The notes under the pieces were generated by a model that made no database searches, had not been told where the DNA came from, and saw only the letters and a list, made by a program, of their open reading frames with translations. From assembly GCF_016900095.1 (NCBI RefSeq), contig NZ_JACJJP010000004.1, positions 62,001-126,000 of the forward strand: a stretch of DNA of 64,000 nt. The letters run 5' to 3'. The stretch is from Gemmiger formicilis. Its GTDB lineage: Bacteria; Bacillota; Clostridia; Oscillospirales; Ruminococcaceae. The translations under genes and the position numbers were made by a program. Every line of letters starts with the position of its first letter. Position 1 is the stretch's first letter. Shown in pieces: positions 1 to 7,671 of the stretch.

Positions 1-79
1 CACGAAGGCGCCCACTATCCCACTGGGCGTGAACGCCTTCTCGTGCTTCCTGCTGGTACGGCCGCAATTCAGCGGCCAT
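1..79 (-). CDS. Phage DEAD/DEAH-type helicase, N-terminal fragment
   Basis: Only the first 26 codons are present; the rest lies beyond the left edge. The protein starts MAAELRPYQQEAREGV, which matches the start of phage superfamily II helicases, where an RPYQQEA segment precedes the Walker A motif. Its ATG overlaps the TGA of the DUF669-like gene (ATGA), so the two are translationally coupled. As a helicase it would unwind DNA during phage replication. No Walker motifs are visible in the fragment, so the family call rests on this short N-terminus and its place in a replication block. Confidence 0.6.
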   Translation of the reverse strand, partial: MAAELRPYQQEAREGVHAQWDSGRLR

Positions 80-558
80 CAAAACGACCCCTGTTTCCAG
101 GAAGTAGCTGCCGGCGCGGCCTTGGGTTCAGGCGGCGGCAGGAACTTCGTGATTTCATTGCTGGTACCAGGATTGCCGTCCTTCTTGGTATATTCATGGA
201 TTTCAAGATGGCAAAGTCCCTGGGAACCGACAAGCGCGTCCCAGCGCGGGCGCAGTTTCTCACCATGCTTACGCTGGCCGATGCTCTCAAAGAAGGCACA
301 GAGGAGGCCTTCGGTGCGAGTGTGCAGGTAGAGGCGGTGGGTCACATATGCATCCCCCTTGTCGCCGCCATGAACCGTGATGGACAACTTAGCCATAGAG
401 CAGGGCGGCAGCTTGGCGCTTCCATCAAAACGAGCCCGCTCGAACTTGGTGACAGTGAAGGGATAATCACCGTCCGGCAAAAGGACATAGTCGGGGCCGT
501 CGTTCTGGATTTCATCGTCCCAGCCAAAAGCGCGGCCGGTGTTTTCTTCGTATGCCAT
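79..558 (-). CDS. DUF669-like phage protein
   Basis: A 159-residue protein starting MAYEENTGRAFGWDDE, resembling the DUF669 family that usually sits between a RecA-like ATPase and a helicase in Firmicute phages. That is exactly its position here. The middle (LPDGDYPFTVTKFERARF) is typical of the family and the tail is proline-rich and probably disordered (LPPPEPKAAPAA). The exact role is unknown; a single-strand-binding or recombination accessory role is often proposed from context. The start is the ATG at 558, preceded by AAAGGAG at about 11 bases. It lies 21 bases after the ATPase gene in the same transcript. Confidence 0.65.
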   Translation of the reverse strand: MAYEENTGRAFGWDDEIQNDGPDYVLLPDGDYPFTVTKFERARFDGSAKLPPCSMAKLSITVHGGDKGDAYVTHRLYLHTRTEGLLCAFFESIGQRKHGEKLRPRWDALVGSQGLCHLEIHEYTKKDGNPGTSNEITKFLPPPEPKAAPAATSWKQGSF

Positions 559-579
559 AAGTATAAATCTCCTTTCGTA

Positions 580-1761
580 TCAAAACGGAACGTCGCCAAA
601 GTCTTTTACCATCTCGTACACCGCATCCCAGGCACCCACCAGGCAGCCTTCCACAAAGTCTGCCGGATAGTCCCGGATGGGCATATCTTCGGGGAAGTAG
701 CCCTTCTGGGCGACCACCTTGCGGATGTCGGCTTCCTCAACCTTGTTGGCCACCATCAGCGCACGCAGGTTGTCGGGGATACCGGCGTCCCGCAGGTTGG
801 CGTCCAGCCTGGCGCGGTAGCTGGCTTCCACCTCTGCAGGATCAAGGACAGGGGCCGCGTCCGTAGGCTTCGCAGTCGAAGTCGGCGCCGGTGCAGCAGT
901 AGCAACGCTGGGGGAAACCGAGGGCGCGGGGGTCGTCCTGCGGGTCGGCGTAGGGTTTGCGGGTTCATCCTCCACCATCACAGGGCGGCTTGCGGTCGCA
1001 GGGGCGGCGGGCGGCGCAGTGGCAGGCCGGACGCTGCCGGGCACCACCCCCGCGATGGCCCCATAGTCCAGCGGCAGTTCATCGGCCAGGCCGAAACGGT
1101 TCTTGGCGTCCCAACAGGCGTGGTGGGTGGTGTACATCACCCGCCGCCCGCCGCTGGCCTTGTTCTTTGCGTTGGGGCCGCTGCCGGATTTTTCCACCAC
1201 CGTCTTGTAGTTGGCGAACAGCAGCATATCGCACCATTCCCGAAGCAGCGGTGCCACCTGCTTGGTGGTCTTCATCTGCCAGCGGTCGTAGTTGCCAACG
1301 GCGTCTGGCTGCTCGAACTTGGCGATCGTGGCGTGGGCCAGCACCACCACGTTGCGACCGGTGGCCACAACCTCTTCCAGCTGGTCCAGCAGGCGGCCGA
1401 ATTCCTCCTTAACGTAGACGTAGCCTTTGCCGTAGCCGAAGCCTTCCAGCCCGTCCACCTTTGCCTTGGCGCAGATTGAGCGGATGCACAGCGTTTCGGC
1501 CCAGTCGGCGGTGTCCAGCACCAGGGTGGTACAAGGAACGCCACCCCGGGCGGCTTCGGCCACTTCGTCCAGCAACATCGCCCAGCTGGTGGGCCGGGGC
1601 AGCCGGCGTACGTCCAGGCGCTTGGTGCCGCCCTCGGTGTCGATGAACACCGGGTCCGGGAACCGCGCCGCGAAGGTGGACTTGCCGATGCCCTCCGGCC
1701 CGTACAGCACGACCTTAACCGGCGCGGGGATGGTCCCCCCTGTGATCTGGTATTTGCCCAT
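580..1761 (-). CDS. Phage RecA-like ATPase (Sak4-like, AAA_24)
   Basis: A 393-residue P-loop ATPase. Walker A is GPEGIGKST near residues 21-29, followed by FIDTEGG and a Walker B-like TLVLDTADW near residue 83. These features fit phage nucleotide-binding proteins of the Sak4/AAA_24 group, RecA-core proteins linked to single-strand annealing or recombination. After about residue 250 comes a Pro/Ala/Thr-rich linker, then a small C-terminal helical region (residues about 315-393). A start ATG at 1761 has GGAGAG upstream. Neighbours on both sides are recombination or replication genes, which supports the role. The C-terminal domain is not one I recognise. Confidence 0.75.
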   Translation of the reverse strand: MGKYQITGGTIPAPVKVVLYGPEGIGKSTFAARFPDPVFIDTEGGTKRLDVRRLPRPTSWAMLLDEVAEAARGGVPCTTLVLDTADWAETLCIRSICAKAKVDGLEGFGYGKGYVYVKEEFGRLLDQLEEVVATGRNVVVLAHATIAKFEQPDAVGNYDRWQMKTTKQVAPLLREWCDMLLFANYKTVVEKSGSGPNAKNKASGGRRVMYTTHHACWDAKNRFGLADELPLDYGAIAGVVPGSVRPATAPPAAPATASRPVMVEDEPANPTPTRRTTPAPSVSPSVATAAPAPTSTAKPTDAAPVLDPAEVEASYRARLDANLRDAGIPDNLRALMVANKVEEADIRKVVAQKGYFPEDMPIRDYPADFVEGCLVGAWDAVYEMVKDFGDVPF

Positions 1762-1762
1762 G

Positions 1763-3064
1763 TCAGAACTCTCCTTTCATCCACTGCCTGGGGGTGGTTG
1801 CCTCCAGGCGGGTCTCGGTATCCTGGCCGCGCACGCGGCCGTCCTCAATGATGATGCGGCACTCGCCGCCGGTGCTCACCCGGGTGGCAATAGCCTGCAG
1901 GCCCTCCCCTTCCAGCCAGGCACCGAATTCCCGCAAGGTGCGCAGGTCCATCTGCTCCAGCTTGTCCAGCAGCACAAAGCCGCAGTTGGGGTTCAGCTTC
2001 CGAACGATGGCCGTGGCCACACGCAACTGGTCACTGCCAGACATATCATTCCACTGGTGCCCGTTATAGGTCAGTCGGCCATCATCGACACCAAGGCCCG
2101 GAAGCGGCAGGTCCGCACCATTGAGCAAAGCAGTCCTCTTGGCGCGCAGGGCATTGATATTTTCGGTCAGCTGCTTATACTGTTCAGCCAACTGGCGTGC
2201 CTCATCCTCTGCACGCGCCTTGTCCATATTGGCACGAACCTTGCGGTTCGTCTCCTCGATGTTCTGCAGGTCGGCTTCCAACTCAGCGGTACTCTCATCC
2301 TGCAGATCAGAAGCAGACTTTCGAGCTGTTTCCAGATCCTGCATAGCCTTAGAACATGCCTCACTGGCTTCCCGCAGCTGCTCTGCCAGATTGTCAACCT
2401 TTTGCTGCAGCAGGTGCACCTGCTGTTCCAACTGCGCGGCAAGGTCCCGTTTGCGCTGGTTTTCTCCGTTACGGGCCAGGATGTCCTGTTGACGTCGAAT
2501 CAACTCTGTGGCGAAGATGGGTGCAGAGGGAGCTTCCGGGTACTCCAACATCTCGTCGGCATAGTGCTGTTTACTTTCAGCGATCTGGCCGATGGCGGTG
2601 CGTTTGTCGTATACCTGCTTGATTTCACGATCAATGCAAGCCAACATGTCCCCCACGCCGATGATCTTGAGCAGCGTGTCGGCCTTTTCGCGGTCGTTGG
2701 CGTTCATAAACCGGGGCAGGTCCAAGGCCAGGGCCTCCACGAATTCGTTGAGCAGCTGCTGGCCTGCCCGCTTGCCGGTGGGGTCGGTAACAGTCAGAGC
2801 GCTGTTCTTGCCTTTGCGCTCCACGATGCAGCCGTTGGAGAGTACCACCCGCAGGTGGGCGGGGGCGTTGGCACCGTCCCGCTGGGCGGCCGCCGGGCGG
2901 AACTTATCCCCACCCAAGGCCCATGCGATGGAATCCAGTACGCTGGTCTTGCCCTGGTTGTTGTCACCGCCAATCAGGGTCAGACCGTTTTCGGCGGGGA
3001 TGATTTGAACCGCCTTAATTCGCTTGACGTTTTCGGCCTCAAATTGAGTGATTTTCACAGACAT
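1763..3064 (-). CDS. SMC/Rad50-like phage ATPase
   Basis: A 433-residue protein of the RecF/SMC kind. It begins MSVKITQFEAENVKRIK, then a Walker A variant GGDNNQGKTS near residue 40, a central coiled coil (about residues 175-320), and near the end a signature-like MSGSDQLRVA followed by Walker B VLLDKLEQMD. Such proteins hold or process DNA ends during phage recombination; a nuclease partner is not seen here. The start at 3064 is chosen over an upstream in-frame codon because AAGGAG lies 8 bases before it. It overlaps the end of the Cys-rich gene by 10 bases. Confidence 0.72.
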   Translation of the reverse strand: MSVKITQFEAENVKRIKAVQIIPAENGLTLIGGDNNQGKTSVLDSIAWALGGDKFRPAAAQRDGANAPAHLRVVLSNGCIVERKGKNSALTVTDPTGKRAGQQLLNEFVEALALDLPRFMNANDREKADTLLKIIGVGDMLACIDREIKQVYDKRTAIGQIAESKQHYADEMLEYPEAPSAPIFATELIRRQQDILARNGENQRKRDLAAQLEQQVHLLQQKVDNLAEQLREASEACSKAMQDLETARKSASDLQDESTAELEADLQNIEETNRKVRANMDKARAEDEARQLAEQYKQLTENINALRAKRTALLNGADLPLPGLGVDDGRLTYNGHQWNDMSGSDQLRVATAIVRKLNPNCGFVLLDKLEQMDLRTLREFGAWLEGEGLQAIATRVSTGGECRIIIEDGRVRGQDTETRLEATTPRQWMKGEF

Positions 3065-4803
3065 GACATGATCTCCTTCTGGGTCTGGGCCCATTCTTTA
3101 TTGATACGGTCGACGGCTTCAACCCGTTGCAACTCGTCCATTTCCGCCAGGAAGGGGCGGACCATCTGCCAGGCCGTGTTAATTTGACGTCCAAGCAGTA
3201 TGATTGCATCCTCGGCATTGCGGGCAGAGATTTCCCTCTGTTCAGTCAGCTTGGCGGCAAGTACTTCCTGCGCACGGGCCTCGGCGCGGCGATTGACTTC
3301 GTCCTCATCTACTACAGCGGCCTCGATGGGACGGGCTTTCAGATCATCGTTCTCGGCTTTCAGTCGGTCGCCCCTCAGTTTGACGGCCTGCAGGGCATCC
3401 CGGGCGCCGTCCCTCTCCTTGCGGGCTTCGTCCCGGTCGTGCTCGGCGGCCCTGGCGCGGGCGTCGGCGTTTGCGGCGCGATTTTCTGCGGCAATGCGGG
3501 CCTCGTTGGCCTGCTGGCGGCGCTGCTGCTCATCGGCCAGCAGGGCGCTGGTGCCTGCACTGGACTGCTTTTCGGCGGCAAGGGCCTGCTCGGCTTGCTT
3601 CCGGGCGGTCTGTTCGGCCTTCAGTTGGGCCATGATCTCCTGGATGCGTGCAGAATCCCCTTGTCCGGCAGCCTCCAATACCTGCTCGGCAGCCCCCTGG
3701 CGGGCAATTAAGTTGATATCCTTTTTCGTGAGAGCTGGAAGATTTTTTAAATCCGCAGCAGTTGCGGATTTAAAACCGTCTCCATTTTGTACCATCGTGC
3801 GTGCACTTCCTTCGCTGATTCCCTTGCTTTGGTACCAGGAAGTCCATGTCCCGCCGCCGTATCTTCCGGCTTTTGCAGTAAGAGCATGGATGCGCGCCAT
3901 GTAGATGCAGGCAACCAGAAATTCATCTTGCGCACGGCCATAATGCAGATTAAACTGTTCATCTGCTTCTGCTGCCTGCCCGGCAAGATCGCCCAGCGCC
4001 GAGAAGTCAAAGGTAGGGACATTCATGTCCTTAGCTTCCAAAGAGACAGGTCCAGCAGTGGACAGGCCTTGTTCGGCAGCTCCAGCATCCGCACGGGAGG
4101 CGGGGGCCGGTGAGGAATTCGGGCCTTGCGTGGAGGATGATTCCGACAATGGCGTGCTTGCATCCGCCCCGCTCTCCGAGGTGGTCGAGATTTCCACCCC
4201 CCTGGGCTGCTCTTTCACAGCACGCTCGACCGTGGTCGCAGCAGCATCCCCAGTCGGGGCAGCGGTCGTTTGGCAGTTGCATGTGGTATCCGTCCTTTCG
4301 ATGTACTCCGGGCAGGTGACAGTCAGGCAGGATTCTTCTGCATTGGCGGGACACTCTTTTGCGCAGCCATGGGCGAAACAGCTTTCCCGCCCACATGTTT
4401 TGCACATGCAATCCGGCTCGCTGCATTCGTCCACGATCTCCGGCGGCTCGGAGCTGGCGGGCAAGCTCTTCTCGCCTTCCGTCTGGTAGCTGTTGCATTG
4501 GGTTACGAGATTGCCGCAGGCTGTGCAGTTGTGGAAGCAGCTTTCATGACATCCCGTACAGGTACAGGTGGAACACAGGCATTCGCTGGCGGTATCCTCT
4601 ACCTGTTTCCATCCTTTCACTGCGGCCCAGTTCTCAAGTTGGGCTTGCAATTCGTCCTCCGTCCAGGCCCCAGGCGTGAACGGGGCGATCATGCTGCTCA
4701 AAGACCACGTCTCGGAAATTTCTGCGCGGCACATGATCGCAGGCGCCCCCTTATATTCCCTCACGGCAAACACAGTGCCGTATTGTGTCTTGTATTGCTT
4801 CAC
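3055..4803 (-). CDS. Cys-rich, coiled-coil phage protein of unknown function
   Basis: A 582-residue protein I cannot assign to a known function. Residues about 75-177 hold 20 cysteines in two related blocks, each with a CxxC..SCF..(x)C core (CTGCHESCFHNC and CKTCGRESCFAHGC), suggesting bound zinc or another metal. A low-complexity Ser/Thr/Ala linker follows to about residue 255. A globular segment with FDFSALGDLAG and YGGGTWTSWYQSKG then resembles the DUF3102-like part of clostridial phage proteins. The rest to about residue 520 is an Ala/Glu/Arg-rich coiled coil. The start is the GTG at 4803, seven bases after GGAGG; the upstream in-frame GTG at 4809 is too close to that site. Confidence 0.6.
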   Translation of the reverse strand: MKQYKTQYGTVFAVREYKGAPAIMCRAEISETWSLSSMIAPFTPGAWTEDELQAQLENWAAVKGWKQVEDTASECLCSTCTCTGCHESCFHNCTACGNLVTQCNSYQTEGEKSLPASSEPPEIVDECSEPDCMCKTCGRESCFAHGCAKECPANAEESCLTVTCPEYIERTDTTCNCQTTAAPTGDAAATTVERAVKEQPRGVEISTTSESGADASTPLSESSSTQGPNSSPAPASRADAGAAEQGLSTAGPVSLEAKDMNVPTFDFSALGDLAGQAAEADEQFNLHYGRAQDEFLVACIYMARIHALTAKAGRYGGGTWTSWYQSKGISEGSARTMVQNGDGFKSATAADLKNLPALTKKDINLIARQGAAEQVLEAAGQGDSARIQEIMAQLKAEQTARKQAEQALAAEKQSSAGTSALLADEQQRRQQANEARIAAENRAANADARARAAEHDRDEARKERDGARDALQAVKLRGDRLKAENDDLKARPIEAAVVDEDEVNRRAEARAQEVLAAKLTEQREISARNAEDAIILLGRQINTAWQMVRPFLAEMDELQRVEAVDRINKEWAQTQKEIMSCL

Positions 4804-4805
4804 TC

Positions 4806-5006
4806 TCACACCTCCACATTCAGATCTTCCATGCGCTGGGCACGGCCGGAAGCGCGGGCATCCAACAGGCCGCGGATCTGTAAAAGTGCTTCAGTGTGGT
4901 CCGGCACCGAATCAAGCACTGCCAATATGTAGGCCAGACAATCTGAATCAGCTGCCGGATCTCCATTTCTATTGGCACGGTACACAATGTCTTCATAGTC
5001 AGGCAA
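4806..5006 (-). CDS. Small acidic phage protein, unknown
   Basis: A 66-residue acidic protein with no recognised domain. It uses a TTG start at 5006 preceded by GGAGGTGAAGG. It overlaps the previous gene by 8 bases and its stop lies just ahead of the GTG start of the Cys-rich gene, so it is clearly part of the leftward early operon. Predicted mostly helical (YILAVLDSVPDHTEALLQIRGLL). Real-gene support comes from tight packing and the ribosome site rather than from homology. Confidence 0.55.
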   Translation of the reverse strand: MPDYEDIVYRANRNGDPAADSDCLAYILAVLDSVPDHTEALLQIRGLLDARASGRAQRMEDLNVEV

Positions 5007-5310
5007 GATCCTTCACCTCCATCTGGCTCCACTGCCTCAACAGTGTTTCCTGTTCCTCTCGGGTCAACGACTGGGGGCGTCCTTTGCGCCAGCCAACGAT
5101 CAGCAATCGGCCGTAATACCACAGGCCATCATAGTAGCGTGTGGGCATTCCTCGCACAGCGTCTGTGTAAAGGAGTGCGGCAAACTGTCTGCGGATAGGC
5201 TTGCGCTTCAACGGTCCACCCACAAAGGCTGCCAGACCCTGCTCGGTATCCGCCAAATCATAAAGTACCGGGGGCTCACCGCTATCAATGAGAATTCCTT
5301 TCAGCCGCAT
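4999..5310 (-). CDS. Phage protein, unknown
   Basis: A 103-residue protein, ATG at 5310 with GGAGGTG nearby. It overlaps both neighbours (8 bases downstream, 26 bases upstream), the usual compact layout of phage early genes. The stretches DSGEPPVLYDLADTEQGL and YYDGLWYYGRLLIVG give it a beta-rich look, faintly like small DUF3846-type phage proteins. No catalytic motif is visible and the function is unknown. Confidence 0.55.
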   Translation of the reverse strand: MRLKGILIDSGEPPVLYDLADTEQGLAAFVGGPLKRKPIRRQFAALLYTDAVRGMPTRYYDGLWYYGRLLIVGWRKGRPQSLTREEQETLLRQWSQMEVKDLA

Positions 5311-5578
5311 CGCCGCGCACCTCCTCCCAGCAGCCCACTACCGTCATCAGTACGCCCAACACGAGCGGCCAGGGGCGGAAGCTCACGATGCCAAGCAACT
5401 GAGGAATGCCCGCGCCAATGAACAGTCCCACACCAGCAGCACCAAGCCCGACCACGAAGTTGTGGACAAACGCCCGAATCTTGGGTACAATGAAAATGCG
5501 GGTTTTCGTGATAGTTTCCCGCGCTTCTCGGCCGTTCCGGTGTTCCAGCACCGGGGCGGCCACTTTGTTTTTGGTCAT
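5285..5578 (-). CDS. Small phage membrane protein
   Basis: A 97-residue protein with a basic N-terminus and two hydrophobic segments (about residues 38-62, VVGLGAAGVGLFIGAGIP, and 64-83, ending VLGVLMTVVGCW), so probably a two-pass inner-membrane protein. The ATG at 5578 follows AAAGGAG. It is in the early leftward operon and overlaps the next gene by 26 bases. The role is unknown; size and topology would also fit a superinfection-exclusion type protein, but nothing in the sequence proves that. Confidence 0.55.
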   Translation of the reverse strand: MTKNKVAAPVLEHRNGREARETITKTRIFIVPKIRAFVHNFVVGLGAAGVGLFIGAGIPQLLGIVSFRPWPLVLGVLMTVVGCWEEVRGDAAERNSH

Positions 5579-5591
5579 AACGATTCTCCTT

Positions 5592-5918
5592 TCAGATAGG
5601 GCCGGGGTCGATGTGTCTCCCCCGCCGCCGGATTGCTTTTCCCTGCTGGTTTTTGTGGGCCGGGGCGGTGTGCGCCGATTCGAACTGGCGGACGCCCTCG
5701 GCGGTGACCAGGTGGGTGCGGGGGCCTGTATTGATCGTTTCCCCGAACTCTCCCGCCCGGATCAGGCGCTGAATGCTGCTCTTACTCATGCTGTACCGCT
5801 CTGCCAGCTGGGCGGCGGTGTAGGTAGGCGGCTGGCCTCTGGGCGGCAACCGCTCGGCCAGACGTTCGGCAAGGGCATCGGCCAGCGCATCAAGCAGGGC
5901 GTTCATAGTTTCGTTCAT
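5592..5918 (-). CDS. Helix-turn-helix DNA-binding protein (excisionase-like)
   Basis: A 108-residue protein. After a helical, leucine-rich N-terminus (ALLDALADALAERLAERL) comes a MerR/excisionase-type winged helix: YTAAQLAERYSMSKSSIQRLIRAGEFG and then a wing with TGPRTHLVTAEGVRQF. The C-terminal tail is basic. It could act as an excisionase, fitting the integrase at the other side of the element, or as an early-gene regulator. The start ATG at 5918 follows AAAGGAGGT. Position next to the antirepressor fits an early control gene. Confidence 0.65.
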   Translation of the reverse strand: MNETMNALLDALADALAERLAERLPPRGQPPTYTAAQLAERYSMSKSSIQRLIRAGEFGETINTGPRTHLVTAEGVRQFESAHTAPAHKNQQGKAIRRRGRHIDPGPI

Positions 5919-6016
5919 GGTGTACCTCCTTTGCTTGCCCCCCTTCCCGGCCCGTGCTACAATGGGGCAAGCAGAGCAGGAAATAAGGCAAAATCGAAAT
6001 TAAAAAGGGGCTTATT

Positions 6017-6568
6017 ATGATTCCAAAATTGATAGGGTGGCTATCCGTAAGGGATAACATTACTTTTTTTATTGCTCTGGCTGGCTTCGGTCTTTCTCTA
6101 TGGAACTTCTTTTCCGATCTCTGGCGCAACCGATGTTCCATTTCGGTTGAGTATATCAGCCATTGTTGCGGTATTCGCCCAAATGGAAAGACGGTTTTGC
6201 AGTTGCGCCTTAATATTGTGAATCGTTCTTCTGCTCCAATTTCGATTTCAAGAATGTTCCTGATTTATCAAGGGTGTGAGTTTGAATTCCTTTTCCCGTC
6301 TGTATGTGTTTGGGAGTTTACGAAACTCAAAAACCATGAAGTAGTAAAACAGGAAGAAATCAAATCGCAGGCGATCCCATTCAAAATCGAAGGTCGCGGT
6401 GCAATTGGAGGGTACTTTCTCGTATATGTACCGCCCGAAGCAAAAGACGTTTTTGCCAAGAAAACCGAAATCGAGCTTTCTTTGCAAACATCGAGACGAA
6501 AAAAGAACTTTTCACTTGTGGCGCATAATCCAGGTCGCGATGCTGAGCAATATGGCAAGAAGTCCTAA
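6017..6568 (+). CDS. Membrane-anchored protein, lone opposite-strand gene
   Basis: A 183-residue protein on the plus strand inside a leftward operon and visibly AT-richer than its neighbours. A hydrophobic segment at about residues 12-34 (NITFFIALAGFGLSLWNFF) is the only membrane span; the rest looks like a beta-sandwich domain (VLQLRLNIVNRSSAPISISRMFL). A purine-rich AAAAGGGG site precedes the ATG. This layout is common for single genes added late to prophages (morons), which often help the lysogen. I do not recognise the family. It has no visible enzyme motif. Confidence 0.6.
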   Translation: MIPKLIGWLSVRDNITFFIALAGFGLSLWNFFSDLWRNRCSISVEYISHCCGIRPNGKTVLQLRLNIVNRSSAPISISRMFLIYQGCEFEFLFPSVCVWEFTKLKNHEVVKQEEIKSQAIPFKIEGRGAIGGYFLVYVPPEAKDVFAKKTEIELSLQTSRRKKNFSLVAHNPGRDAEQYGKKS

Positions 6569-6611
6569 AATCAAAGAGAGGTCGTTTAATTCCAAGCTGT
6601 TCACCTCCTCC

Positions 6612-7292
6612 TTACTGCGGCTCTTTTCTTGAGACAAGCATTTGCTGCGCCATCTCATCCAGCATTGTGCTCAGCTCCTCGTCCAGCACCGGCGTGGTCA
6701 GTGCCACGATCTGGATCTGGTCGATATAGGAATTGATGTCGGCCTGTGCCTGCCTGGTCAGGTTCTCAAAGGTGCGGACCAGGTCACACCACTTACTGTA
6801 GTTGGCCTTGACTTCAAGGTAGTATGCCTTTGCGTCTTCCCTGCTCTTTCTGGCCTTTTCGCATTCATACTGAATCTCCACCAGGTCGCGCTTGCGGTCG
6901 GCCAGCAGGCTGAGCCAATCGCGCAGCGCCTGGTTGCTCCGGCGCAGGCGTTCCAGCTCTGCCGGGTCCGCACCGTACATTCCGTCTTTGCGGATGGCGG
7001 GCAGAACTTCATCGAACCCCCAGTGCTCGAACTTTTCCGCGCTGGGCAGCTTGCTGTGGGTGATGAGCCGGTACAGGTCGCCTTCGGGGAGGAAGTTTGC
7101 CTGCTGCTTTCCCCCGCTGGTAGGGATATAACGTTTCGTTACCCCCTTGCAATGGTCGTTGAGCGCCTTGCTCTGGTTCTTATACCCCAGCGCCTTACAG
7201 GCGTCCGTACCGCAGAACAGCGGTTTACCATCTTCGTACAGGACGCGTACGCTGCCAAACGCGGCGTTGGTGTAGGTTTGGATTTCGGTCAC
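6612..7292 (-). CDS. BRO-N domain antirepressor-like protein
   Basis: A 226-residue protein. Residues about 8-105 form a BRO-N domain (FGSVRVLYEDGKPLFCGTD, CKALGYKNQSKALNDH, LYRLITHSKLPSAEKFEHW), a DNA-binding module of phage antirepressors. The second half is a long coiled coil (residues 115-220) instead of the common KilAC or ANT domain. The start is the GTG at 7292, preceded by AAAGGAGGT; an upstream in-frame ATG has no ribosome site. It would counteract the S24 repressor during induction, or regulate other genes. It is the second gene of the leftward early transcript. Confidence 0.75.
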   Translation of the reverse strand: MTEIQTYTNAAFGSVRVLYEDGKPLFCGTDACKALGYKNQSKALNDHCKGVTKRYIPTSGGKQQANFLPEGDLYRLITHSKLPSAEKFEHWGFDEVLPAIRKDGMYGADPAELERLRRSNQALRDWLSLLADRKRDLVEIQYECEKARKSREDAKAYYLEVKANYSKWCDLVRTFENLTRQAQADINSYIDQIQIVALTTPVLDEELSTMLDEMAQQMLVSRKEPQ

Positions 7293-7326
7293 TTTGTACC
7301 TCCTTTGTAGTGGCGTTGGTATCTTT

Positions 7327-7545
7327 TTAAGATACTTTCCCGCCAAAAAAAATAGCGTCAATCTGGGCTTCACTGAGCGAATACCGCTTTTTGATAGCTG
7401 CAATCTCAGTCTGGAAGAACTGCGCGCCGCGATATTCATTGATTTTGGCGTTCAGCCGCGACAAGCTTATCCCAAGGTAATCCGCCAAATCCGACTGAGT
7501 ATCTGAGTTCAGCTTCATGACGCTCTCCAACATAGCTTTATTCAT
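7327..7545 (-). CDS. Small helix-turn-helix phage regulator (Cro-like position)
   Basis: A 72-residue DNA-binding protein with an XRE-like helix-turn-helix: TQSDLADYLGISLSRLNAKINEY. It is the first gene of the leftward early operon and diverges from the repressor, the position of Cro-type regulators in temperate phages. The start is the ATG at 7545 after AAAGGAGGT; the longer frame begins before this site without support. The promoter lies at 7583-7611 and overlaps an operator palindrome, so it is probably repressed in the lysogen. Confidence 0.7.
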   Translation of the reverse strand: MNKAMLESVMKLNSDTQSDLADYLGISLSRLNAKINEYRGAQFFQTEIAAIKKRYSLSEAQIDAIFFGGKVS

Positions 7546-7560
7546 TGCGCACCTCCTTTC

Positions 7561-7615
7561 AGTGTCTTTTTGGGACACTCACAAAATACCACCGTTTCGG
7601 TGTCTTGTCAAGACA
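7561..7615. promoter_or_regulatory. Repressor operator palindromes
   Basis: Two inverted repeats lie in the divergent control region. TGTCTT-GTC-AAGACA (7601-7615) is perfect and overlaps the -35 of the leftward promoter. AGTGTC-n7-GACACT (7561-7579) lies just downstream of its -10. A related half site AAGACAC (7652-7658) follows the -10 of the rightward promoter. Shared GTGTC/TGTCTT halves suggest one regulator, probably the S24 repressor, binds all three. Confidence 0.6.
7583..7611 (-). promoter_or_regulatory. Early leftward phage promoter
   Basis: Read on the minus strand: -35 TTGACA (7611-7606), 17-base spacer, -10 TATTTT (7588-7583). It drives the Cro-position gene and the early operon. 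Confidence 0.75.
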
Positions 7616-7622
7616 TTTTTTC

Positions 7623-7650
7623 TTGATTTTTTGAAAATCTATGGTATTAT
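7623..7650 (+). promoter_or_regulatory. Repressor promoter
   Basis: TTGATT (7623-7628), 16-base spacer, TATTAT (7645-7650). It faces right toward the S24 repressor gene and carries an operator half site just downstream, consistent with self-regulation. Confidence 0.6.
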
Positions 7651-7671
7651 TAAGACACGGAGGTATCCAAA

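Noticed and set aside
5890-6141. Minus-strand frame of 83 codons
   Set aside because: Overlaps the start of the plus-strand membrane gene and the excisionase-like gene; no ribosome site and no domain.
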